A stretch of DNA of 64,000 bases from Rhabdochlamydiaceae bacterium (GTDB taxonomy: Bacteria; Chlamydiota; Chlamydiia; Chlamydiales; Rhabdochlamydiaceae), in the NCBI GenBank assembly GCA_019745395.1, contig JAIETG010000007.1, positions 1 through 64,000 of the forward strand, in the 5' to 3' direction. Below, piece by piece: positions 16,179 to 23,801 of the stretch. Each line of letters starts with the position of its first letter. The stretch's first letter is position 1. The notes beneath the pieces are model-generated. The model was not told the DNA's origin, made no database searches, and worked only from the letters and a program-made list of their open reading frames with translations. The translations under genes were made by a program, and so were the position numbers.

Positions 16179-18305
16179 GTGCAAAAGGCTAGTTTCAAGA
16201 TTAAAGGTATGGATTGCTCCGAGGAGATTGACTCGTTAAAAAAAGCCTTCAGATCAAAAAAAGGTATCCAAGAGCTTAGCTTCGATATACTGAATGCTAA
16301 AATGGTCGTGATTTACGACTCCCAGAAAACAACTACACAAGACATTCTAGAAACTGTGGCTTCAACAGGTATGAAAGCTGATCCTTGGACAGATCAGTTA
16401 GAAAAAACACAAATGTCTTTTTGGGAAAAACGTGGCCGTTCTATTTTAGTTGCTTCTAGTGCAGTATTTATTCTCATTGGTTTCCTTTTTCATCCCAGCT
16501 TTGATGAGAGTCAGATGCCATTCATTTCAAAGGCGTTTTATTTAAGTGCTACTTTATTAGCTACAGCTTTTGTTCTCCCTAAAGCTTGGTCAGCATTGAG
16601 AAGGCTGAGAGCGGATATGAACCTACTCATGACAACTGCAATTATTGGAGCAGTTGCCATAGGAGAGTTGTTTGAAGCTGCAAGCGTGAGTTTCTTGTTT
16701 GCTTCCGCCTTACTTCTGGAGTCTTGGAGTATTAACCGTGCCCGACAAGCTATTTCTGCTTTAATGGACCTTTCTCCCCCCACTGCGCATGTTATTTTAA
16801 GCCAAGGAGAAACTGTAGAGAAAAAAATAGAAGATATTCCTCTAGGAAGTCGTATTTTGATCCGTCCAGGAGAGAGGATTCCTTTGGATGCTATAGTAGA
16901 AAAAGGGAGTTCAACAGTCAATCAAGCTCCCATTACTGGCGAGTCTATCCCTACTGCCAAAAACATTGGTGATACCATTTATGCAGGAACCATCAATGAA
17001 GAAGGGGCTTTAGAGTGTCAGGTAACCAAGAAAGCGAATGACACAACTCTTGCACGCATTATTCATATGGTGCAGGAAGCACAATCACGACGAGCAGAGA
17101 GTGAACAATGGGTTGATAGATTTGCGAGCGTGTACACCCCACTAATGATTGTTTTAACCATCTTATTTATAACTGTTCCTCCTCTATTTTTCCTTCAGCC
17201 TTGGATGCCTTGGATTTATCGAGGATTAGTGCTTCTTGTCATTGCCTGTCCCTGTGCCTTAGTGATTTCTACGCCAGTTAGCATTGTATCTGGCTTAACA
17301 GCTGCTGCACGGAATGGAATTTTAATTAAAGGCGGCATGTATCTTGAAGAGGCTAGCCATCTTCAGGCAATTGCAATGGATAAAACAGGCACATTAACAA
17401 TTGGTCATCCAGAAGTGCAAAAAGTTATTCCATTAGAAGGGTATACAGAACAGGAAATCTTAGAGAAAGCAACCGCTCTTGAAAAATCTAGCGAGCACCC
17501 ATTAGCAAAAGCGATTTTAAGAAGGGCGCAAGAGTTAAATATCAAGGCAGAACGAGCAGATAACTTTCAAATCATTAAGGGAAAAGGGGCTGAAGCTCAA
17601 ATTAATGGTGAGTATTTCTGGATTGGCAGCCATCGTTTTATGCATGAGAAAATGCAAGAAAATGAGCATATACACAAAATAGTCTCCGAGCTAGAAGATG
17701 CGGGTCATTCTATTATTGCACTAGGCAATCAAAAGCATGTGATTGGCTTAATTAGTGTAGCAGATAGCCCACGACCTTTAATTAGAGAAACAATTGATAG
17801 TCTCAGAGAGTTAGGCATAGAAAAAATCGTTATGCTAACAGGAGACAATAAGCAAACGGCACAGGCTCTAGCAAAAATTACAGGAGTAGATGAGTATTTT
17901 TCAGAATTGCTACCAGAGGATAAAGTTAAGGTTTTAGAGAATTTAAAGAAAACTTGGAGTCATATTGCCATGATAGGAGATGGCGTCAATGATGCTCCAG
18001 CTATGGCCACTGCCTCTTTGGGAATCGCTATGGGGGGCATTGGGACAGATGTCGCTATTGAAACCTCTGACGTTACTTTGATGTCAGATGATATATCCAA
18101 ACTTCCGTGGCTTATTGCACACGCACGAAGAACCATTCAAATCATTAAAATGAATATCGGATTTTCCATAGGATTGAAAGCCCTCTTTTTACTCCTAAAC
18201 ATATTTGGCTTAGCAACTCTTTGGATGGCTATTACTGCCGATATGGGGGCTTCTCTTCTTGTTGTCTTCAATGGCCTTAGGCTGTTAAAGGTTAAAAACG
18301 AATAA
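16179..18305 (+). CDS. zntA: Zn/Cd/Pb-type P1B ATPase
   Basis: 708 residues from a GTG preceded by AAGAGAG. An N-terminal HMA-like domain (residues 1-65) has GMDCSEE in place of the usual GMDCxxC, so the second metal-binding Cys is absent. Core motifs: TGES of the actuator, CPCALVIST (CPC ~355) in the membrane, DKTGTLT (~401), GDGVNDAP, and IGTDVAIETSDVTLM with DDISKLPWL, typical of P1B-2 exporters of Zn, Cd and Pb. Eight transmembrane helices are expected. The specificity call rests on the CPC context and C-terminal motifs. It is not part of the copper operon 8 kb away but adds to the metal-resistance cargo. Confidence 0.9.
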   Translation: MQKASFKIKGMDCSEEIDSLKKAFRSKKGIQELSFDILNAKMVVIYDSQKTTTQDILETVASTGMKADPWTDQLEKTQMSFWEKRGRSILVASSAVFILIGFLFHPSFDESQMPFISKAFYLSATLLATAFVLPKAWSALRRLRADMNLLMTTAIIGAVAIGELFEAASVSFLFASALLLESWSINRARQAISALMDLSPPTAHVILSQGETVEKKIEDIPLGSRILIRPGERIPLDAIVEKGSSTVNQAPITGESIPTAKNIGDTIYAGTINEEGALECQVTKKANDTTLARIIHMVQEAQSRRAESEQWVDRFASVYTPLMIVLTILFITVPPLFFLQPWMPWIYRGLVLLVIACPCALVISTPVSIVSGLTAAARNGILIKGGMYLEEASHLQAIAMDKTGTLTIGHPEVQKVIPLEGYTEQEILEKATALEKSSEHPLAKAILRRAQELNIKAERADNFQIIKGKGAEAQINGEYFWIGSHRFMHEKMQENEHIHKIVSELEDAGHSIIALGNQKHVIGLISVADSPRPLIRETIDSLRELGIEKIVMLTGDNKQTAQALAKITGVDEYFSELLPEDKVKVLENLKKTWSHIAMIGDGVNDAPAMATASLGIAMGGIGTDVAIETSDVTLMSDDISKLPWLIAHARRTIQIIKMNIGFSIGLKALFLLLNIFGLATLWMAITADMGASLLVVFNGLRLLKVKNE

Positions 18306-18315
18306 GGACGGACAC

Positions 18316-18579
18316 ATGTTTTCTCTGAAAAATGTTCTTATATTCTTGGCGGGAGCTGAGTTTTTTCATACCTTCGTGCATATCATGCTGGCTTACGCCA
18401 AAATGTATGCTGGATTTACCCCTTTAGCTGCAGAAGACATTGCCGACGCTATTGTCTACTGCGCTACCAGACCTCTGCATGTGGATATTTCAGAGATGGT
18501 TATTTTTCCTACAGCGCAAGCTTCAGTACATCACATCTATAAGAGCGGAGGATCTCACCAAGATCTTTTCAAGACTTGA
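18316..18579 (+). pseudogene. Chimeric remnant: membrane-protein start joined to SDR C-terminus
   Basis: An 87-codon open frame with two unrelated halves. Residues 1-30 look like the start of a small membrane protein (MFSLKNVLIFLAGAEFFHTF). Residues ~33-80 match the C-terminus of YdfG-like short-chain dehydrogenases (PLAAEDIADAIVYCATRPLH, then ISEMVIFPTAQASVHHIYK). The SDR Rossmann core and Ser-Tyr-Lys active site are missing. It is best read as the product of a deletion. A fragment of an SDR N-terminus exists at 27553 in the same window. Confidence 0.6.
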
Positions 18580-18624
18580 TTCTGACTGACCCGAGGAGAT
18601 AATCACAAACAGCCTATGCAAAAT

Positions 18625-18924
18625 ATGTTCATTGCAATACTAAAATACGTAAAACCTATTGCTGAAATAGATGCTCTGCTACAGAAACACCGCGAACATC
18701 TACAGCGATTCCTCGATGGAGGGAAGTTGCTTATTTCTGGGAAATTGCAACCCCGCACAGGAGGCGTAATCATTGCCAAAAATATTTCTCGAGATAAATT
18801 TGAGCAATTTTTAAGAGATGACCCATTCGCTCAAGCAAAGGTGAGTGAATACCAGATCATAGAATTTATCCCTGGCCTTCATGATCCAGCATTATCGACA
18901 CAGCATAGGGAGAAAAAAGAATGA
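18625..18924 (+). CDS. YciI-like protein
   Basis: 99 residues if started at the ATG at 18625 (MFIAILKYVKPI, the usual YciI beginning); an ATG three codons upstream is equally open. The fold is ferredoxin-like with the conserved HREHLQRFLDGGKLLISGKL and a DDPFAQAKV motif containing the putative catalytic Asp pair. Family members are small dimeric enzymes or accessory proteins; the Haemophilus protein is structurally known, and the function is mostly undefined. The stop codon overlaps the start of the downstream oxidoreductase by four bases, so the two are coupled. Confidence 0.8.
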   Translation: MFIAILKYVKPIAEIDALLQKHREHLQRFLDGGKLLISGKLQPRTGGVIIAKNISRDKFEQFLRDDPFAQAKVSEYQIIEFIPGLHDPALSTQHREKKE

Positions 18925-19850
18925 AAGTGATCCGTTTTCACGCTTATGGGGGGCCTGAAGTTCTTCGATACGAGGATACCGATATCCCAACGATCAATGC
19001 AGATGAGGTCTTAGTACGAGTGCGTAGTGCTGGCGTAAGCCCATTTGATGCAAAGGTACGCCAGGGACGCTATAAGGACTTCTATGGTCCATTGCCACAC
19101 ATTCTTGGTTGGGATCTATCTGGTGACGTCTTTGCTGTCGGACCTGATGTGTCTTTGGTCAGAAAAGGCGATGCCGTATTTGGCTATGTCGATGGTCACC
19201 GCATGGGAGGGGCTTATGCGGAATACGCTGTACTCAAAAAAGATGAAGTAGTACATAAGCCTCCGCATGTTAGTTACCATGAAGCAGCCGCCGTTGCTAT
19301 GAATGGACTTACAGCGTGGCAAGCTCTTTTTGATACGGCACACCTTGCGAAAGGACAAACGGTGCTTATCCATGCAGCCGCTGGGGGGATAGGGCATCTC
19401 GCTGTACAATTTGCCAAATGGAAGGGAGCCCACGTTATCGGGACAGCTTCAGCCAAGAACAGAAAATTCGTTCTAAGTTTGGGTGCGGATGAATGTATTG
19501 ACTATGTAACCACTCCATTTGAATCAGCAGTTAAAGATGTTGATCTTGTATTGGATACCATCGCCGGCGACACGTTGAAGAGATCTTTTTCAGTTGTTAA
19601 AAAAACAGGCGTGGTTGTGACGGTTGTTGATTTTGAAGGAATCAAAGAAGCTTCTCGATATGGAGTGAAGGGTTTGACCGTTTTTGTTAAACCAAACACA
19701 AAGCAACTCTCTGAGATCAGTCATTTGATGGAACAGGGCAAGCTCAAAGTACAAATAGAAAAAGTTTTCCCTCTGCAAGAGGCCAGAAACGCACATGTTC
19801 TTTGCGAGACGGGGCATGGGAGAGGGAAAATCATCCTTACGGTTCCATAA
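18921..19850 (+). CDS. Zinc-independent MDR/quinone oxidoreductase family enzyme
   Basis: 309 residues. GroES-like N-terminal domain: MKVIRFHAYGGPEVLRYED, VRSAGVSPFDAKVRQGRY, HILGWDLSGDVFAVG. The Rossmann domain carries the NADPH motif AAAGGIGHLAVQFAKWKGAHV. The catalytic zinc ligands of alcohol dehydrogenases are absent, as in QOR/zeta-crystallin and the 2-alkenal reductases. It likely reduces quinones or enones with NADPH in the cytosol. Translationally coupled to the YciI-like gene. The downstream gap holds no terminator that I can see. Confidence 0.87.
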   Translation: MKVIRFHAYGGPEVLRYEDTDIPTINADEVLVRVRSAGVSPFDAKVRQGRYKDFYGPLPHILGWDLSGDVFAVGPDVSLVRKGDAVFGYVDGHRMGGAYAEYAVLKKDEVVHKPPHVSYHEAAAVAMNGLTAWQALFDTAHLAKGQTVLIHAAAGGIGHLAVQFAKWKGAHVIGTASAKNRKFVLSLGADECIDYVTTPFESAVKDVDLVLDTIAGDTLKRSFSVVKKTGVVVTVVDFEGIKEASRYGVKGLTVFVKPNTKQLSEISHLMEQGKLKVQIEKVFPLQEARNAHVLCETGHGRGKIILTVP

Positions 19851-19941
19851 GGTGAAGAGGACGTTATTGGGTTTGATCTGTAAATTATTCTGGCAATCCG
19901 ACACCCTAATATGCTAGCATCAGCCTCCGGATTTCAGTATT

Positions 19942-20514
19942 GTGGGTGCCTTTATAAAAAGAATTCTCGCTAACTTATTATTTCTTTGGTTTTCTATGTA
20001 TTCGCTAGAGTTGTCATGCCAAGAAGAAACGTTACACATTTATTTGTGCTCTCGGTTAACTGAGTCAGCAAAGCAATGGAACGACATAATATCAGAAGAA
20101 TTAGGTGTAGGGTTCACACTCTTTCGACCACAAGACGTAGATCTAGATGGTGTTTCAGCAAGTGAGATGGATTATGCTATCTATCGAGCGGATTTCAAGG
20201 GAATGAATCAATCTGACATATTGTTAGTCTTACCTCCATATGGCCGAAATTGTGCATGGGAAATTGGGTGGTTTTGTGGCAGAGAAAAGCTCTCCATTGC
20301 TTATGTGGAAGCTGAAGGTGATTGGTTACATGATGCTATGGTCAAAGGTGGATTAACAGCGATTATTACGAAGGATCCCATACTATACAACATCTTATTG
20401 AGCGACCCAGCAACGACAGCCAAAAGTTATTTAATTCCTTCTAAGCAACATTTAGGAAGAATTATTAAACAAATTTATAATCAGAACAATCAGCTTGTGC
20501 CGGAACGCGAATAA
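19942..20514 (+). CDS. Secreted nucleoside 2-deoxyribosyltransferase-like protein
   Basis: 190 residues from a GTG, with an apparent signal peptide (IKRILANLLFLWFSMYSLELS) before IYLCSRLTESAKQWNDIISE. The core resembles the nucleoside 2-deoxyribosyltransferase / TIR-like Rossmann superfamily: an initial beta strand with a polar residue, NQSDILLVLPPYGRNCAWEIGWFCGREK (the Asp, the Gly-like turn and the catalytic-type Glu in AWEIGW), then SIAYVEAEGD. A cytosolic nucleotide enzyme with a leader is odd. An internal ATG at 19996 would shorten the leader to a poor signal. Substrate and export are unproven. Confidence 0.6.
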   Translation: MGAFIKRILANLLFLWFSMYSLELSCQEETLHIYLCSRLTESAKQWNDIISEELGVGFTLFRPQDVDLDGVSASEMDYAIYRADFKGMNQSDILLVLPPYGRNCAWEIGWFCGREKLSIAYVEAEGDWLHDAMVKGGLTAIITKDPILYNILLSDPATTAKSYLIPSKQHLGRIIKQIYNQNNQLVPERE

Positions 20515-20616
20515 TCGAGCGGCAATCGATTAAGCTACTAACCTCTGCAACATCTTCGCGATATAATTGTTAAGGCTCTCTCCCTGGAGTTGTGCTGCTA
20601 TAGACAGTAAGGACGT

Positions 20617-21594
20617 TTAGGATATTAAGTTTACTTTTTTACTCGCATTATCTGCGCGTGAGGACTTGTCATAGGCAAAAACCATTTCCGATGTGGAATG
20701 GCCAGTTACTCGCATGATATCGCTGTCTTGGAAGCCTTGCTGCTTAAGATACGTCACAGCAGAAGCCCTCAGCACGTGAGGAGAAACTTTGAATGGAATA
20801 CCGGCACCCCTGCCAGCTTTTGCAAAAGTCATGGCTAGCTGAGTTATCATGACTGGTTTTCCCGATCTGGTTACAAATACGTGTCCGGTTCTTTCTCCAA
20901 TGTATTCTCTAAGCCGCTTCATGATGCTCTCCGGATATGTAATCACAGTCTCTTTCTTGAGCTTTCTCATTTTCGATTGAGCAAAGGTAATCTCACAGCG
21001 ATCCCAATCGATTTGACTGGTCTTCAAAGATAGGACTTCATTAACCCGCTTCCCTCCTTGCAAGATCACCTTTCCAATCAGGCAATCTCGGAGGTTGATT
21101 TTCTCCAATTCTCTGAAGAATAAAATCCACTGAGCCTGGGTCATTGCGTTCGTTTTCACCTTCTCATACACGCTGAAGAATGTTTTTGCGTTACCTTCCT
21201 TGTTTGGAATGGCCTTTTTTATAACACCCTGAAGGCGACGGCTCAGAAACCCAGTGAATGAGATGTAACAGGCTGCGCGTGCCTGTCTAGTGGTTTCAGC
21301 CCAATCTTGGAAGAGTTTGATGCGATCGATGATGCCTTCATGATTGACTAGAGCAAACTGCTGGAGGCTCATGAGCGGATTAATCCAGCCAAACTCAATC
21401 AGCCTTTTGATGCCAGATCTATAGCTTAACTGAGTTTTTGGGCTCAAAGTCGGCAGCCAATAGGAGAGGGCTTCCTCTACAGAAGTTTCATCCAGTTGCT
21501 TCCAAACCAAATTGGTCTTAAAAGATGCGGCCTGCTCATAGGTGTCCAAATGAGAGAGGACTGGAAGCTCCAAAACTGCGGGCATCAGAGTCAT
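20617..21594 (-). CDS. Tyrosine recombinase / integrase
   Basis: 325 residues from the ATG at 21594, which overlaps the stop of the upstream small gene (ATGA). A SAM-like N-terminal core-binding domain (TLSPKTQLSYRSGIKRLIEF) is followed by the catalytic domain. In this numbering the residues are R183 (GGKRVNEV), a Lys in the beta-hairpin SKMRKLKK, H273 and R276 (PHVLRAS), H299 (TGHSTSE) and Y308 (FAYDKSS), all intact. It resembles the recombinases of chlamydial plasmids and phages. It lies beside an RHH protein and a type IV toxin-antitoxin pair, a combination typical of integrative or plasmid backbones. It could have driven insertion of cargo A, though no attachment sites were found. Confidence 0.9.
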   Translation of the reverse strand: MTLMPAVLELPVLSHLDTYEQAASFKTNLVWKQLDETSVEEALSYWLPTLSPKTQLSYRSGIKRLIEFGWINPLMSLQQFALVNHEGIIDRIKLFQDWAETTRQARAACYISFTGFLSRRLQGVIKKAIPNKEGNAKTFFSVYEKVKTNAMTQAQWILFFRELEKINLRDCLIGKVILQGGKRVNEVLSLKTSQIDWDRCEITFAQSKMRKLKKETVITYPESIMKRLREYIGERTGHVFVTRSGKPVMITQLAMTFAKAGRGAGIPFKVSPHVLRASAVTYLKQQGFQDSDIMRVTGHSTSEMVFAYDKSSRADNASKKVNLIS

Positions 21595-21839
21595 GATCTT
21601 TGCTTCCGTTCGCAAAGACCTTCGAACAACTGTTTATGCTCTTCTCTGTACATCACCTCTTGAATCGGTGAGCTGGGCAAAGTCTTGATGATCGCAAGAT
21701 CGATTTTTTTTGATTCCGGGGTTTTTTCTTGAGACTTTGAGTCTTTGGGTTCCTGTTTGCTCACATACACCTCGACTTGTTTATAAGCGGCTTTATAAAC
21801 AAGAAAAGATAGCCTACCTTTTCTTTCGTGGCAACACAA
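21591..21839 (-). CDS. Small hypothetical protein coupled to the recombinase
   Basis: Up to 82 codons from a TTG; alternative GTG starts are in frame (for example in the EVYVSKQEPK segment). The sequence is Lys/Glu-rich and hydrophilic, ending LCERKQRS. No domain is recognised. Support is the four-base ATGA overlap with the recombinase start and the absence of any other use of this stretch. It may be a regulatory or excisionase-like partner, which is speculation. Confidence 0.45.
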   Translation of the reverse strand: MCCHERKGRLSFLVYKAAYKQVEVYVSKQEPKDSKSQEKTPESKKIDLAIIKTLPSSPIQEVMYREEHKQLFEGLCERKQRS

Positions 21840-21928
21840 AGTTTTGACGATCTCGTGTCGTTAGCGCTAAGTCGTCTTATCTATTGTCAATCTTATATCA
21901 GCTTAGGTACAAGGCGGCTAAACGCCTA

Positions 21929-21958
21929 TTGACACAAGGACGCCTTGTCGTTTATACA
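21929..21958 (+). promoter_or_regulatory. Sigma70-type promoter with an overlapping palindromic operator
   Basis: TTGACA at 21929-21934 and TATACA at 21953-21958, spaced 18 bases. Between the boxes lies the palindrome ACAAGG-acg-CCTTGT (21934-21948). A partial copy, ACAAGGCG, occurs 24 bases upstream, together with AGGCG-n6-CGCCT. It precedes the RHH gene at 21995 and looks like an autoregulatory operator. Confidence 0.65.
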
Positions 21959-21994
21959 TCTTATTAATAAACCAGCAAAAAGACTTAGGTGAAT

Positions 21995-22249
21995 ATGAGC
22001 GAACAAGAGCAAACGTTAGTACAGCAAGACGTCAAAGACATGAGCGGGCAAATAGTCAAAGCGCTTCAAAACAGAAACAAGAAAAAGTTCAAAGCTACGG
22101 TCTATTTGACTGAAGAGGCGGAGAAGGCATTTACAGAGCTTTATATCCATCGTCTGCGCAAGGACCGCAAGATCGATCGTTCAATTATTGCCTGCGATGC
22201 CATTCAGATGCTTTACGAAAAAGAGTGCATAGAGGCTCCTTCGAATTAA
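21995..22249 (+). CDS. Ribbon-helix-helix DNA-binding protein
   Basis: 84 residues from ATG 21995 (AGGTG upstream). Residues ~30-78 fit a ribbon-helix-helix fold: strand KKKFKATVYL, helix TEEAEKAFTELYIHRLRK, turn with DRS, helix IIACDAIQMLYEKE. The N-terminal 30 residues are flexible and Gln-rich. Such proteins repress their own promoters or act in plasmid partition (ParG/CopG). The palindrome between the promoter boxes immediately upstream is the likely target. It is convergent with the AbiEii gene, overlapping it by four bases at their 3' ends. Confidence 0.75.
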   Translation: MSEQEQTLVQQDVKDMSGQIVKALQNRNKKKFKATVYLTEEAEKAFTELYIHRLRKDRKIDRSIIACDAIQMLYEKECIEAPSN

Positions 22250-23106
22250 TAGAATGTATTTTCTTCGAGCCATTGGTTCAGGACTGAGACCACGTCCTCT
22301 ATCGATTCAGGCAGTTTAAGAGCGCCTTTTTTCGCTTTGATTTTTCTTCGGTAGGAAGTCCAGTTTTTCTCAAGTGTTTCGAAAGCATCCTTGCTGAACG
22401 CAACCGGCAGTTTCTTCAGCGGAGTTTTTCTGTGATGGAACACCAACTGGACTGCTTTCTTTGCAAGAGAACCATCGAGAACGTCCAACCGAATTAGCGA
22501 ATAAAGGTCATGGAAATCTTTCATCCTGGTGTTGCCTCCTCCTCGGAAAACAACCGTCTCTAATTTCTCTGCAAAAATGAATTCCTTTGGATAGCAATGC
22601 AGGGAAATTTTACTTTCGAAGAGAGGGCCTTTCGATGTGGCAGTCAAATCCATTGGATATTCAATTGGTTCCACGCGGTCGCCGAATCCTAAATCCATGC
22701 GTATGACCGTCTTGGTGGCGCCGAACAGTGCCTGCAGCGTAATTTCAGCTCCTGTGTATGCAAGCTGAGAATGGTCGAGAATCTTGATTTTAGCCAATTC
22801 GAAGGCAAAGCTGTCATTGGCATCGATATCGCAAATTGCTTGCAAAACAGTCCTCAAAGACTGTTCAGTATTCGATAGCTTTTGAATGAAGAAGTCAAGA
22901 TCCTGAGTCTCCCTTCCAAGATGGATGTATTTTGCCAGGAGAGTGCCTCCTTTCAAAACAAACTTTTCCTTATAAGAAGATCGCGCTAAACGGGTCAGGA
23001 ACCGCTCCAAAATCAGATTCCTCCAAAGTTCTGCAAAGGTGGTTTCCCGCTCCTTGGCTAAGGCTTTGATTTTCTCTTTGATTGATTGCTCGATTGCAGA
23101 TTTCAT
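22246..23106 (-). CDS. abiEii: AbiEii-type nucleotidyltransferase toxin
   Basis: 286 residues. Nucleotidyltransferase motifs of the AbiEii/MenT family: KFVLKGGTLLAKY (GGT at 53-55), RETQDLDFFI (D69, D71), then MDLGFGDRVEP, ISLHCYPKEFIFAEKLETVV (catalytic-type Lys) and NTRMKDFHDLYSL. These type IV toxins transfer nucleotides, in some members to tRNA, and cause abortive infection when unrestrained. The start codon overlaps the AbiEi stop by four bases (ATGA), as in known abiE operons. Encoded inside the phage-derived region between recombinase and TerL, suggesting use as a stability or superinfection-exclusion module. Confidence 0.92.
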   Translation of the reverse strand: MKSAIEQSIKEKIKALAKERETTFAELWRNLILERFLTRLARSSYKEKFVLKGGTLLAKYIHLGRETQDLDFFIQKLSNTEQSLRTVLQAICDIDANDSFAFELAKIKILDHSQLAYTGAEITLQALFGATKTVIRMDLGFGDRVEPIEYPMDLTATSKGPLFESKISLHCYPKEFIFAEKLETVVFRGGGNTRMKDFHDLYSLIRLDVLDGSLAKKAVQLVFHHRKTPLKKLPVAFSKDAFETLEKNWTSYRRKIKAKKGALKLPESIEDVVSVLNQWLEENTFY

Positions 23107-23699
23107 AATGTAAACGCCGAAATGTAAGGGGTTAGATCGACCCTAAGCTTCTTCGCATACCTTAGAAGCTTGTCGATATCCGGTTTTCTGTCTTTGCTTG
23201 TTTTTAGATAAGCTTGCAGTGCTTTTAAAGCGGTTTCCTTGTCTAGATAGCGGAAAGAGTCCACAACAGTCCGCTCCCGATCAAAAATTTTGAGCTTCTG
23301 GCTGCCAATTTTAATAGTGGTCTGTCCGAAAGAGATGTTACGCATTCGGACGATATGAGCATTTTCTCTGGCAGGGGAGGTAGTAGAATGGGGAACAGCA
23401 ATCCAAAACTCTCTCATAATTTCGTCTGTTAAACCGTAATAGCATAGCGCTGAGATGAGGCATATGACTCCATTAGGAACGCTCAAGGCGGTGAGGATGA
23501 GGTCTTCCCATTCAAAGTCGCGATCAAAATCAACATCTTTGACTCTATAAATGCCCCTACCGACACGTTCGATCTGTCCTTTTGAGCAAAAATAAGCAAG
23601 CATCCTCGAGGGGATTCCCGCTTCCTTTCCTTCTGCAGACGAAAAAACGGGTCTTTTTGAGAGCGTCTGGAATGCGGCTATATACTTTGATTTAATCAT
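23103..23699 (-). CDS. abiEi: AbiEi-type antitoxin and transcriptional repressor
   Basis: 198 residues. The N-terminal winged-helix (SKRPVFSSAEGKEAGIPSRM, then GQIERVGRGIYR) is the AbiEi DNA-binding domain. The remainder has the antitoxin fold (VICLISALCYYGLTDEI, FWIAVPHS, FDRERTVVDSFRY). AbiEi antitoxins repress their own operon by binding inverted repeats upstream and neutralise AbiEii. A large nested inverted repeat sits directly upstream (23708-23752). The ATG at 23699 is so close to the predicted -10 box that the mRNA may be leaderless. Confidence 0.9.
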   Translation of the reverse strand: MIKSKYIAAFQTLSKRPVFSSAEGKEAGIPSRMLAYFCSKGQIERVGRGIYRVKDVDFDRDFEWEDLILTALSVPNGVICLISALCYYGLTDEIMREFWIAVPHSTTSPARENAHIVRMRNISFGQTTIKIGSQKLKIFDRERTVVDSFRYLDKETALKALQAYLKTSKDRKPDIDKLLRYAKKLRVDLTPYISAFTL

Positions 23700-23705
23700 A
23701 ACCGA

Positions 23706-23752
23706 ATTGTAACAGAAACACCCATTTAGATCAAGTGGGTGTCTGTGTTACA
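23706..23752 (-). promoter_or_regulatory. abiE promoter embedded in a nested inverted repeat
   Basis: Outer arms TGTAACA / TGTTACA (23708-23714 and 23746-23752) and inner arms ACACCCA / TGGGTGT (23718-23724 and 23736-23742) form a near-continuous 17-base stem. On the minus strand TTGATC (23734-23729) and TACAAT (23711-23706) are spaced 17 bases and overlap the repeat. Transcription would begin at about 23699, the AbiEi ATG itself. Confidence 0.65.
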
Positions 23753-23801
23753 TTTTCAAATAGTTTATTTACGCTATCTTACTTAATATAAGAGTGTTAA
23801 G

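Noticed and set aside
20515-20616. Attachment site next to the recombinase
   Set aside because: No direct repeat of useful length could be matched to another place in the window.
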